A stretch of 22,044 bases of DNA from JBMNCQ01 sp049366715 (GCA_049366715.1 JBMNCQ010000092.1:1-22044), one strand, 5' to 3'. Shown: positions 13,460-21,648, numbered from the stretch's first letter. Numbers and translations are program-made. The notes: a model not told the origin generated them from the sequence alone.

Positions 13460-16153
13460 TTGAGAAACAGAAAAATATTTGCCATCTTAACGCTGGTTGC
13501 GTTTATGATGACATTGCTTCCGATGGCAGCTTTTGCTGCTGAGTATGACAACAATAGCATTGACAGAAATACTTCCATATTGACATTAGAAGATGAGAGT
13601 GTTGAAGCTGACGGTGACGATGAAGCTGAATTTACGGTGTATTTAAGAACCAGTAGCAATAGAGCTGTTTATGGTGACACTGTTAGATTTTTTGTCGCTT
13701 CTGAACGTGCTTCAACAGATTTAATTTATCCGGAATTGAACTCTAGCGACGAAGCAAAATATACTGCCATTTATTTTGAAAATGATGATTTTGAAAATGT
13801 AGATAATATAATTGAAAATGTAGTTGACGATATTGCCGATGGTGGGTATAGTAATGATAATGACTATGATGATCCTAATAATGGTATTTATGTAGTTGCA
13901 GCAGGTGACCCAGTTTATGTGAATGATGATTATCTGGATGATGATGACAGTGAAAAATTACTAAGCAGTAAATTAGCAGATTCAGGAATTACACATCCGG
14001 TAGTGGCTATACTAGTTAATAATTCTTCTGGTCAAGGCGTATTTGAAGTTGTTTCTAACGCATCAGGTGATGCAGACATTGCTGTAGGAACTGTTTGGGA
14101 GGATGACGATGAAGATGGTTTGATAACTCCATATGAATACTTAACCGATAGTGATATTGGCCACGTTGATGCCAATATTATCAAGGGTGAGTCAAGAACA
14201 GTTACATTTGAAGCAACTGACAGCAGTGACGTTGTAGTTACAAATATTGAGAATAGAGATGGCGATTCCGTAGATATTCCTTCTGAATCTGGTGATGAAG
14301 GTGATAGGGAATATGGTTCCGAATCAAATGGTGCGGTACCCGATGTTGCTGGTGGTGACGATGCAGTAAAAGCTAACGGAACAGATTATTTTGAAGTTAC
14401 ATTTGCTGTTAGAAACGCCAGTAATGCTCCTGTAGAAGATGAAACAATTGAATTCTCCAGCAATAAAAATAGTGTAAGATTTAATGTTGATGAAAAGGAA
14501 ACTGATGAAATTGGTGAAGCAGAAGTAAAAGTATACGCTGATGAAGCCGGTACTTACAAAATTGAAGGTACGGTTGGCAGTGATTCGGCAACTATCTGGT
14601 TAACCTTTGCCCCGGCAGAAGTAAGTGATATTGAATTAACCGGTGATGTTGATGAATTAATTGCCATTGATGAAAATGCTCCCGATAGCTTCAAGTTTGA
14701 ATTATCCGATGCTAATGGAAATAAAATTGACCCCAGAACTGTTGATTTAATAGATGAAGCCGGCCTTGAATTTGAGTGGCTTACAGAACCGGATGATTCT
14801 GATTTAGATGATGACTGGGCTACTTCTGGAATTGACGAAATCGGTGAAGAATCAGACTATTTAACCTTTACCGAAGATAACCTTATTGAAGTTGATCTTC
14901 CTAAACTAGACGAAGAAGGCACATATGTAGTGCGCGTTAACATTGATAATGGTAAGTATATCGATGTTGAGTTTGAAGGTAGAGAACAAGGTGACATTAC
15001 TGAGCTTACATTAGAATACGATACTGTCAGCATGGCTTTAGGTTCTATCTCTGATCCTCCGACAGTAAAACGTTACGATGCTGACGGAGTTGGGGTAAAA
15101 GTAGCAAATAATAGTAGTGACTTAACATTCTCAATTAATGACTTCCGTGGTTTAGAAGAAGAATCGGTAACCGCTATACATGGTCAGCTCGATGAAGATG
15201 CTGATGAAGATCCTGAAGATCCGAAAGACGCAGTATATACCGACCCGAGAGATTTAGATGAGACGGATGGTACTTTGTGTATTACTACCGATGATGACTA
15301 TATTGGTGAGTACACAGTAACTGTAATTGATACTAAGGAAGATTTAACAGCTTCCTTTGATATCGTAGTAGGTAACGATGTAATTGGTCTTGACGTTGAT
15401 GCTGCTGATGAATTAGTTGTAGGCGAAGACAATGTTATTACATTAAAACTTAAAGATGCTGATGGTAACACAATAGGTTTAGGTGATGATGTTAATAATA
15501 TTGAATTTGATACTTATGTTGTGAAACAACCTGAGGGTGCTTATGCATCTGCTGATGCTACAGATAGTGATTCTAAATTAGAAAAAGACTTAAGACAAAA
15601 GGGTCAGGGTAGTGTAGATGTATACAGTAAAGCTGCCGGCGAAGTAACATTTGCTTTCGTAGTTACTGTTGATTATAGCAGTACCAGTAAATCTGATATC
15701 AACTTAACTAAGAATGTTACACTTACCTTTGGTGAACCAAAATCCGATGTTGTTATCGGTGCTAAGAACGTAACATTGTTCATTGGTTCTACCGGTTATG
15801 TAGCTGACGGTGTTGCTAAGACTGCCGACCAGGCTCCATTCATCCAAGACGGACGTACTTTTGTACCGGTTCGTATGGTTGGTGAAGCTTTAGGCGCAGA
15901 AGTTGAATACGATGCAGCTACTCAGGTTATCACTTTAACTAGAGAAGACTTAACAGTTACAATGACTGTTGGTTCCAACGTATTAACTAAATCCGATGGA
16001 ACAACTGTTGTAGCTGACGTAGCTCCATTCATCGTTCCGGAAACCGGACGTACGGTAATTCCGTTCCGTGCGATTGCTGAAGCTTTCGGTGCTGACGTAG
16101 AAGCTGTATTTGCAGCCGACGGCACTGTAAATGCAGTGACTTTTGCTCAATAA
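13460..16153 (+). CDS. large secreted stalk-domain surface protein (paralog A)
   Basis: 897 aa from TTG 13460, chosen because AAGGAGGG lies 8 nt upstream and the product then begins with a clean signal peptide (RNRKIFAILTLVAFMMTLLP, cleaved near AFA|AEY). A GTG at 13319 in frame would start inside the leader. The mature protein is very acidic. It has a Big_1/invasin-like Ig domain with the motif VEADGDDEAEFTVYL, a second Ig-like domain (KANGTDYFEVTFAV), then three further beta-rich domains and a stalk domain at about 765-897 (GRTFVPVRMVGEALGAEVEY and GRTVIPFRAIAEAFGADVEA). Relative to paralog B it has an acidic insertion of roughly 80-100 residues in the first domain, including an EF-hand-type loop at 215-226. 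No SLH motif is present. It is probably an abundant S-layer-like cell-surface protein; that role is inferred. Confidence 0.9.
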   Translation: MRNRKIFAILTLVAFMMTLLPMAAFAAEYDNNSIDRNTSILTLEDESVEADGDDEAEFTVYLRTSSNRAVYGDTVRFFVASERASTDLIYPELNSSDEAKYTAIYFENDDFENVDNIIENVVDDIADGGYSNDNDYDDPNNGIYVVAAGDPVYVNDDYLDDDDSEKLLSSKLADSGITHPVVAILVNNSSGQGVFEVVSNASGDADIAVGTVWEDDDEDGLITPYEYLTDSDIGHVDANIIKGESRTVTFEATDSSDVVVTNIENRDGDSVDIPSESGDEGDREYGSESNGAVPDVAGGDDAVKANGTDYFEVTFAVRNASNAPVEDETIEFSSNKNSVRFNVDEKETDEIGEAEVKVYADEAGTYKIEGTVGSDSATIWLTFAPAEVSDIELTGDVDELIAIDENAPDSFKFELSDANGNKIDPRTVDLIDEAGLEFEWLTEPDDSDLDDDWATSGIDEIGEESDYLTFTEDNLIEVDLPKLDEEGTYVVRVNIDNGKYIDVEFEGREQGDITELTLEYDTVSMALGSISDPPTVKRYDADGVGVKVANNSSDLTFSINDFRGLEEESVTAIHGQLDEDADEDPEDPKDAVYTDPRDLDETDGTLCITTDDDYIGEYTVTVIDTKEDLTASFDIVVGNDVIGLDVDAADELVVGEDNVITLKLKDADGNTIGLGDDVNNIEFDTYVVKQPEGAYASADATDSDSKLEKDLRQKGQGSVDVYSKAAGEVTFAFVVTVDYSSTSKSDINLTKNVTLTFGEPKSDVVIGAKNVTLFIGSTGYVADGVAKTADQAPFIQDGRTFVPVRMVGEALGAEVEYDAATQVITLTREDLTVTMTVGSNVLTKSDGTTVVADVAPFIVPETGRTVIPFRAIAEAFGADVEAVFAADGTVNAVTFAQ

Positions 16154-16168
16154 TTTGAGCTATTAGAA

Positions 16169-16196
16169 AGAGAGGACCTAGGTCCTCTCTTTTTTT
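16169..16196 (+). terminator. terminator of paralog A
   Basis: AGAGAGGACC (16169-16178) pairs with GGTCCTCTCT (16181-16190), followed by a T run to 16196. It starts 15 nt after the stop codon. Confidence 0.93.
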
Positions 16197-16426
16197 GTTC
16201 AGAATGAATTCACGTAACAGTCCCTCATAATACAAGCGGTAATAATTAATAGCAGAAATGGAAACAACCTCGACAGGTGAAAGGATGGCTTTGATGATAG
16301 ACGCCTAAAAGCCGCCTCTGCAATATATTTTTAATTCTCCATTCTCATCTCTCCATTCTCCATTAATCTATAATTTTTCCTCTGTTTTCCTGGCACATAT
16401 TGTCTTGAATTGGAAACATTTATGCA

Positions 16427-16456
16427 TTGAACTTTAATATTGAAATAGAGTATAAA
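16427..16456 (+). promoter_or_regulatory. promoter P1 of candidate small RNA
   Basis: TTGAAC (16427-16432) and TATAAA (16451-16456), 18 bp apart. The surrounding 55 bp (AATTGGAAACATTTATGCAT and onward) are repeated with few changes around promoter P2 at 16678-16707. Confidence 0.6.
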
Positions 16457-16462
16457 TAAAGA

Positions 16463-16544
16463 GAAGTCGAAATTTGTCGGAAGCAAGTTTAGGACTTCCC
16501 TTCTTAAAATGTTGTGGGGGATGGTTATCCCCACTCTTTTTTTT
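16463..16544 (+). ncRNA. candidate small RNA antisense to paralog A ribosome-binding site
   Basis: About 82 nt between promoter P1 and a strong terminator, with no supported reading frame. The 5' half can fold by pairing GAAGTC (16463-16468) with GACTTC (16493-16498). The 3' end is the terminator hairpin GTGGGG / CCCCAC plus a T run. Bases 16496-16518 are complementary to 13431-13453 of the paralog A leader: 23 contiguous pairs, one of them G-U, covering the Shine-Dalgarno. This could be a trans-acting repressor of paralog A translation. Alternatively it could be an inverted remnant of a duplicated leader. Existence of the transcript is inferred. Confidence 0.5.
16514..16544 (+). terminator. 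terminator of candidate small RNA
   Basis: GTGGGG (16514-16519) pairs with CCCCAC (16529-16534), with two extra A-T pairs inside. It is followed by TC and eight T (16537-16544). Confidence 0.85.
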
Positions 16545-16677
16545 GCAGCATTAAATTTGCTAAAAGAGATTGTATTAATACATAAATAATCTGCGAAAAA
16601 TGAAAAATTTTAATTCTGTTTTAGAGCAAGGTATAGAGTTCGTACTATTGTTATTGAAAATTGGAAAGATTTATGCA

Positions 16678-16707
16678 TTGAAATCAATTGTGAATATAAA
16701 GTATAAA
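16678..16707 (+). promoter_or_regulatory. promoter P2 of paralog B
   Basis: TTGAAA (16678-16683) and TATAAA (16702-16707), 18 bp apart, in a context duplicated from P1. Transcription would start near 16714 and give a leader of about 240 nt. Confidence 0.6.
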
Positions 16708-16792
16708 TAAATAGAGACATAAAGTGTCATAAACAATCGAATATTGTAGAAAAAAGTAAAACAATGTAGAATTTAAATTTTGTTTTATAAGT

Positions 16793-16954
16793 TTAGGTTA
16801 ATTGCAAATAATTTTTAGAGGAGGTGATCAGGCCACCTGATTGTGTAAATGGTTTACATAGACCACAAATCGTGAAAACGTAAGACAGGGGATTTAAAAC
16901 ATTAGTTTGACAAGAATGTAAGTATGAATGCTAAAAACTTAGGAGGGAACCATA
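16793..16954 (+). promoter_or_regulatory. structured 5' leader of paralog B
   Basis: TTAGGTTAATTGCAA (16793-16807) is identical to the paralog A leader. Hairpin 1 pairs ATCAGG (16827-16832) with CCTGAT (16836-16841). Hairpin 2 pairs TGGTTT (16850-16855) with AGACCA (16860-16865, one T-G pair) around ACAT. GGGGATTTA follows at 16888-16896. The Shine-Dalgarno AGGAGGG is at 16941-16947. Confidence 0.6.
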
Positions 16955-19315
16955 TTGAAATCGAGAAAGTTATTTGCCATATTGACGCTTGTGGCGTTTA
17001 TGATGACATTAGTTCCATTTGCAGCGTTCGCGTCTGACCGTTACACATCTATCATAAAAGTAGATACCACAACTGTGGAAGCAGACGGTGAAAAAGATGC
17101 AGAATTTACTGTATATGTGCGCAACAGCGATAATACAGTCGTACCTAATGCTGTAGTATATGTTGCTTCTGAAAGAGAGTCTACCGATACGATTACTGCT
17201 GAAGAAGGTTATGCGCAGGAAGATGGCGGCAACTATCAGGCTATTACCACTGATTCCAGCGGTAAAGCAGAATTCACAGTTACTTCCCGGGCTTCCGGTG
17301 AAGCTAAAATTGCCGTAGGTTTAAATAATCAGGTTTATGAATATTTAACTGATAGTGATGTAACTGCTACTGATGCAGAAATCATCGGCACCAAAACGAT
17401 TACTTTTGAAGCTTCTGATGCAAGTGATGTTCAATTAGTTGCAGTTGAAAACAGAGCCGGTGATAAGTATGGTGATGATGATAATGAAGTTGCTCTTAAT
17501 GATGAAAGCATCCTCGATGGTGAAGAAGGAGACCGTGTTTACTTTACCAGTGACAATGGTCTGGTGTTGGACGAAGGCTCAGTAGCTGCCAACGGTATTG
17601 ACTACTATGCACTTACATTTGCTGTAAGTAACACCAGCAATGCTCCTATTGAAGATGAGACAGTTGAAATTTCTGCTAACAAGAGCGATGTTTCCTTTAA
17701 TACAACTGAAAAAGATACTGATGAAATCGGTGAGGCTGAATTTAAAGTTTATGCTAAAAAAGCCGGTACTTACAAAATCACAGCTGACGTGGGCAGTGAG
17801 ACTGCTGTAGTTTGGGTGACTTTCGGTGCATCTGAGGTTGCCGATGTAAAACTGGCAAGTGACGTTGATCCCTTGGTTGCAACTGATGAAGACGGCGCAG
17901 CCAGCTTTAAATTAGAATTCTTTGATGCTAATGGTTATACAGTGAATCCGGAGGATATTATTTTCGGCGACGGCGGAGACACTGAATTAGACTTCGAATG
18001 GATTACCGAACCTGATGATTCTGATTTAGAAGATGACTGGGCTTATGATAGTAAAGAAGACGGAGATTTTAGTGATGATTATGTAGAATTCACGGAAGAT
18101 AATTTATTGAAAGTTAAACTTCCTGAATTAGAAGAAGAAGGTCAATATGTATTACGTACCAATATTGAAAATGGTAAATACATTGACATTGAATTTGAAG
18201 CTAAAGAACAAGGCGATATTACTGAATTAACGATTAAATATGATAACGCTAACTTAGAACTTGGTGCAGTTTCCGATGCTCCTACCGTTAAGCGCTATGA
18301 TGCCGATGGCGTAGCTCTGGAAGTTAAAAACGAATCTGACTTAGAATTCTCTATCAATGATTACCGTGCAATTGAGAAAGATTCAGTCGGTGACGTTTCA
18401 GATCCTAGAGATGCATTTACCGAGAATGGTGTGATCTACGTAACTGATGATGACGACTACCTTGGCGAATACGTAATAACTGTTGTTGATACTAAAGAAG
18501 ATTTAACTGCTTCAACTGAAATAACAGTAGGTAATGCGGCAATCGGTCTTGACGTAGAAGTTCCTGATACTTTACCCGTAGGCGAAGAAACTGCTGTTGA
18601 ATTGTCCGTATTAGATGATGCCGACAGAATCGTTGGTTTAGGCGATGGTGTTGATATTGAATACGATGCTTATATTATCAGCCAGCCGGATGGTGCTAAT
18701 GCTTCTGCAGAAGCTTCAATCAGTGATTCTAAATTCAGTAAAGATTTAAAAGAAAAGGGTTATGCTGATGTGGATGTATACAGCCAAAAAGCTGGTGAAG
18801 TAAAAGTCAGCTTCGTATTAAAAGTAACTAAAGCAGATGCATCAAATGTAACTCTTACGAAAACTGTAACATTCGATTTTGCTGAAGCTAAACCTGAGGT
18901 AGAAGCCGGCGCTAAAAACGTAACAATGTTTATCGGTTCCACAGGTTATGTAGTAGACGGTGTGGCCGCAACTATGGACCAGGCTCCGTTCATCCAAGAC
19001 AGCCGTACTTTCGTACCTGTGCGGATGGTTGCAACAGCTTTAGGTGCAGACAATGAAGATACAATGTGGGATGCTGCAACCCAGACAATTACTCTGGAAA
19101 GAGAAGATATGACAGTAACTATGACTGTTGGTTCCAACGTATTAACTAAATCCGACGGTACAACTGTAGTAGCTGACGTAGCTCCCTTCATCGTGGCTGA
19201 AACAGGCCGTACGGTGATTCCTTTCCGGGCTATTGCTGAAGCTTTCGGTGCTGACGTAGAGGCTGTATTTGCAGCTGACGGTACCGTAACGGCTGTAACC
19301 TTTGCCCAAAATTAA
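16955..19315 (+). CDS. large secreted stalk-domain surface protein (paralog B)
   Basis: 786 aa, TTG start 7 nt after AGGAGGG. Signal peptide 1-26 (KSRKLFAILTLVAFMMTLVP, cleaved AFA|SD). Domains by comparison with paralog A: Ig-like Big_1-type domain about 27-155 (VEADGEKDAEFTVYV), second Ig-like domain about 210-290 (AANGIDYYALTFAV), beta domains about 298-417, 417-528 and 530-648, and stalk domain about 649-786 (SRTFVPVRMVATALGA and GRTVIPFRAIAEAFGADVEA). It is strongly acidic, and I saw no cysteine. No SLH motif is present. The last 200 bp are nearly identical to paralog A at DNA level, much closer than the N-terminal parts. Likely an S-layer-type surface protein; the stalk domain may provide attachment or assembly. 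It has its own promoter, leader and terminator, so it can be expressed independently of A. Confidence 0.9.
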   Translation: MKSRKLFAILTLVAFMMTLVPFAAFASDRYTSIIKVDTTTVEADGEKDAEFTVYVRNSDNTVVPNAVVYVASERESTDTITAEEGYAQEDGGNYQAITTDSSGKAEFTVTSRASGEAKIAVGLNNQVYEYLTDSDVTATDAEIIGTKTITFEASDASDVQLVAVENRAGDKYGDDDNEVALNDESILDGEEGDRVYFTSDNGLVLDEGSVAANGIDYYALTFAVSNTSNAPIEDETVEISANKSDVSFNTTEKDTDEIGEAEFKVYAKKAGTYKITADVGSETAVVWVTFGASEVADVKLASDVDPLVATDEDGAASFKLEFFDANGYTVNPEDIIFGDGGDTELDFEWITEPDDSDLEDDWAYDSKEDGDFSDDYVEFTEDNLLKVKLPELEEEGQYVLRTNIENGKYIDIEFEAKEQGDITELTIKYDNANLELGAVSDAPTVKRYDADGVALEVKNESDLEFSINDYRAIEKDSVGDVSDPRDAFTENGVIYVTDDDDYLGEYVITVVDTKEDLTASTEITVGNAAIGLDVEVPDTLPVGEETAVELSVLDDADRIVGLGDGVDIEYDAYIISQPDGANASAEASISDSKFSKDLKEKGYADVDVYSQKAGEVKVSFVLKVTKADASNVTLTKTVTFDFAEAKPEVEAGAKNVTMFIGSTGYVVDGVAATMDQAPFIQDSRTFVPVRMVATALGADNEDTMWDAATQTITLEREDMTVTMTVGSNVLTKSDGTTVVADVAPFIVAETGRTVIPFRAIAEAFGADVEAVFAADGTVTAVTFAQN

Positions 19316-19329
19316 TTGCATAAATTGAA

Positions 19330-19357
19330 AGAGGGGACTTCTGTCCCCTCTTTTTTT
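19330..19357 (+). terminator. terminator of paralog B
   Basis: AGAGGGGAC (19330-19338) pairs with GTCCCCTCT (19343-19351) around TTCT, with a T run to 19357. Confidence 0.93.
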
Positions 19358-19406
19358 GCATATAATTATGATATAAGTTAAGATATAGAAAAAAGGAGGT
19401 GGATTT

Positions 19407-20669
19407 GTGTCTAAAATAAATCAGTGCACGTTTTTAGTGATATTTATATTATGCATATTGTTTTCTGATACTGCTGCTTTTGCTGCCGCCAGCCGCCATA
19501 CCTCAGCAGTACTTGTTTCTAATATTGATGCTGAAGCTGATGGTAAAGAAAAGGTGCTGATAGAAATTAATTTAAGCAATGGGACAAAGGATACGGTTTT
19601 TATCGGTACCGATCGAGGCAGTGCTGATAAATTCTGGGTAAAAAAAGATAAAACCTGGGTTTCTGTTGCATCGTTAAGTGAAGAAGCCGGAGATGAAATC
19701 TATTACATATCCAAGAAGATAGTAAAGGCCAGGATTGACGGCAGTCTGGAACTGGGGCTGACTTCTACTGCTAAAGGCAAAGTCCAAATCGGAGTAAGTC
19801 TCAAGGGGGAACGGGAGCTTGATCTATACCTGTCGGGGCATGCCAGTGCAACTGAGGCAGAAATTATACCGGTTAAGTATAATGATACTTCTAAAACATT
19901 AGCAGATACCAGATACTCTAAAATCACCGTTGAGACTGAAAGTGAAGAGAAATATGTAACGTATACGGAAAACAAGGTATATGTAAATGTTCTGAATAAG
20001 TCAAATAATATAGCTGGAATAGATGAAGATATAAAATCCTTTGAATTAAATGCAGAAGTACTAAATAAACCTGCTAAAGCCAAGGTTATCCTTGAAAAGT
20101 CCCCTGCCTGGGAGACAGAGTTAAGAGATACAGGCAGTACCTATCTAACATTACAAAGTGATCAACCGGGCGAGATAGATTTAGATGTTAATTTAAAATT
20201 AAAATATAAAAATTCCTTTAGCCCCGATGCAATGTTGAATAGTGCTGCTAAACTGAATATTATTCCCAAGCAATTTGGAGCCGGAGAAATTCAACTGTTT
20301 CTTAACCAGGATACGGCAACAGTAGATAACCAGGCCCATAAATTAACAATAGTACCTTTTATCCAGGATAGCAGAACCTTCGTCCCCGTCAGATTTCTGG
20401 CTGAAGCCTTGGGGGCGGAAGTAAACTGGGCTCCGGAAACGCAAACAATAGTACTATCCCGTCCCGATCGAATGATCACGATGACCATCGGGAACAGCGC
20501 TCTATTATTAGATAACGGTAAAGTAGTGCTATCTGATGCGGCTCCTTTTATTAAGGATGGATTCACTGTATTACCCTTCAGGGCAATAGCCGAAGCTTTC
20601 GGTGCCGAAGTTGCCGCCGGGTATACCAACACAGGGGAAATAGATCGGATCTATTTCTATAATCAATGA
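19407..20669 (+). CDS. shortened secreted stalk-domain protein (paralog C)
   Basis: 420 aa, GTG start after AAAAGGAGGTGG (19391-19402). Signal peptide about 1-26 (NQCTFLVIFILCILFSDTAA). The N-terminal domain (about 30-155; RHTSAVLVSNIDAEADGKEK) matches the first Ig-like domain of A and B, including the motif ATEAEI for their ATDAEI/VDANII. It then passes directly to the domain preceding the stalk (about 190-290) and ends in a stalk domain (291-420; SRTFVPVRFLAEALGAEVNW and GFTVLPFRAIAEAFGAEVAA). The three central domains of A and B are absent. The usual long leader is missing too: only about 50 bp separate it from the terminator of B. Codon choice is less biased than in A and B, which suggests lower expression. 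Role as a minor surface protein is inferred. Confidence 0.9.
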   Translation: MSKINQCTFLVIFILCILFSDTAAFAAASRHTSAVLVSNIDAEADGKEKVLIEINLSNGTKDTVFIGTDRGSADKFWVKKDKTWVSVASLSEEAGDEIYYISKKIVKARIDGSLELGLTSTAKGKVQIGVSLKGERELDLYLSGHASATEAEIIPVKYNDTSKTLADTRYSKITVETESEEKYVTYTENKVYVNVLNKSNNIAGIDEDIKSFELNAEVLNKPAKAKVILEKSPAWETELRDTGSTYLTLQSDQPGEIDLDVNLKLKYKNSFSPDAMLNSAAKLNIIPKQFGAGEIQLFLNQDTATVDNQAHKLTIVPFIQDSRTFVPVRFLAEALGAEVNWAPETQTIVLSRPDRMITMTIGNSALLLDNGKVVLSDAAPFIKDGFTVLPFRAIAEAFGAEVAAGYTNTGEIDRIYFYNQ

Positions 20670-20671
20670 AA

Positions 20672-20697
20672 AAGCTGGCATTATGCCAGCTTCTTTT
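20672..20697 (+). terminator. terminator of paralog C
   Basis: AAGCTGGCA (20672-20680) pairs with TGCCAGCTT (20684-20692) around TTA, followed by CTTTT. It starts 2 nt after the stop codon. Confidence 0.88.
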
Positions 20698-20928
20698 GTT
20701 GTTCTCTATTCTTCGTTAATTGTATTCAAGTTTAATTATGGCAAGTTTCCTATTTCAGGAGAACCTAAGAGATCAAATTGCTCTGGAGGTGTGTCCCCAT
20801 TCCTTATCATCCCGGGAAAATTGACCCATGTCCTGCCTGAAAACTGAAAACTGGGAACTGAGAACGAAAAAGAGAGCTTCCTAATTTTTTAAAAATATGC
20901 TAAGATACAGAAAAAGCCAAGAGAGAAG
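20698..20928. other. spacer between paralogs C and D
   Basis: No gene. An A/G-rich short repeat tract (GAAAACTGAAAACTGGGAAC and onward) occupies about 20839-20868. A weak GAGAGAAG at 20921-20928 directly precedes the next start. Confidence 0.4.
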
Positions 20929-21648
20929 GTGTTTAAAATAAAACGGATGCGAATAGTTATTTGCTTTATACTTATCAGCTGTGCGTCTCTATTATTGATA
21001 TATCCCTTATCAGCGGCGGAAACAATTAACGGACAATTTCTAGTTGGCAAAGATAATAAATTAAATATAAGCCTCACAGGACCTTCCGGCTATGGCGGCG
21101 GGCTGGGTACGCAGGTTGAGGATGTAGAGTTTAATTACTATTTTACGAAGAAAGTTGAGGGGGAATTTTTTGCCGACAGCTCAGACACAATAACCAATGA
21201 TTTAAAGAAAGAGGGCAGAACCACTGTTACTGTATTCGCGGATACTCCGGGTGAAGTTACGGTTGTGTTTTCCTTTAGAATTGAATATAAGAATACCGAC
21301 AGTGCGTCCAAAATATTAACGAAAAAGTTTACTTTTAATTTTGTACCGGAGAAAGAAAAGAAAATACTGGGCTTTATGTACGTGCGCTCGGAAGGCAGGG
21401 AATTTTCTCCCTATGCAGCCTATGAGAAGGATGGTAAAGTGTATTTGCCTTTGGATATAACGATGCAGATCATAGGCGCGGAGCAGCCCTTTGCAGACCG
21501 GGAGAGTATTGTTGATCAGGAAGGAATCAGTTTTATTGAGGCAAAAATAATAGAGGATAAATATAATGTTGAGGTGGAAAAGGTGTTGGATTATGACCAA
21601 AAGGTTTCCTCAATTAGATTAGTTCAATATATACTAATTGAAAATTAA
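20929..21648 (+). CDS. remnant-like secreted paralog D
   Basis: 239 aa from GTG 20929 (GAGAGAAG sits immediately before it, closer than ideal; ATG 20947 is an alternative). Signal peptide about 8-29 (RIVICFILISCASLLLIYPL, cleaved near SAA|E). Residues about 30-143 match the domain just before the stalk in A and B: DNKLNISL, then GLGTQVEDVEFNYY for their GLGDDVNNIEFDTY, LKKEGRTTVTVFADTPGEV for their LRQKGQGSVDVYSKAAGEV, and ILTKKFTFNF. The rest (about 144-239) resembles a degraded half stalk domain (GKVYLPLDITMQIIGAEQPF) without the second FRAI motif. The earlier domains are gone. The frame is intact, so it may still be expressed, but it looks like a decaying or specialised family member. Confidence 0.75.
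   Translation: MFKIKRMRIVICFILISCASLLLIYPLSAAETINGQFLVGKDNKLNISLTGPSGYGGGLGTQVEDVEFNYYFTKKVEGEFFADSSDTITNDLKKEGRTTVTVFADTPGEVTVVFSFRIEYKNTDSASKILTKKFTFNFVPEKEKKILGFMYVRSEGREFSPYAAYEKDGKVYLPLDITMQIIGAEQPFADRESIVDQEGISFIEAKIIEDKYNVEVEKVLDYDQKVSSIRLVQYILIEN

Noticed and set aside
16331..16534. Minus-strand 67-codon open frame with a short HNILRRE resemblance to the frame upstream of paralog A
   Set aside because: The resemblance comes from the 23-bp complementarity to the paralog A leader, which is itself non-coding. There is no ribosome-binding site. An inverted leader remnant remains possible and is mentioned under the small-RNA finding.
7602..20669. Copper amine oxidase enzymes
   Set aside because: Only the N-terminal stalk-like domain is present; the catalytic domain with its topaquinone tyrosine and copper histidines is absent.
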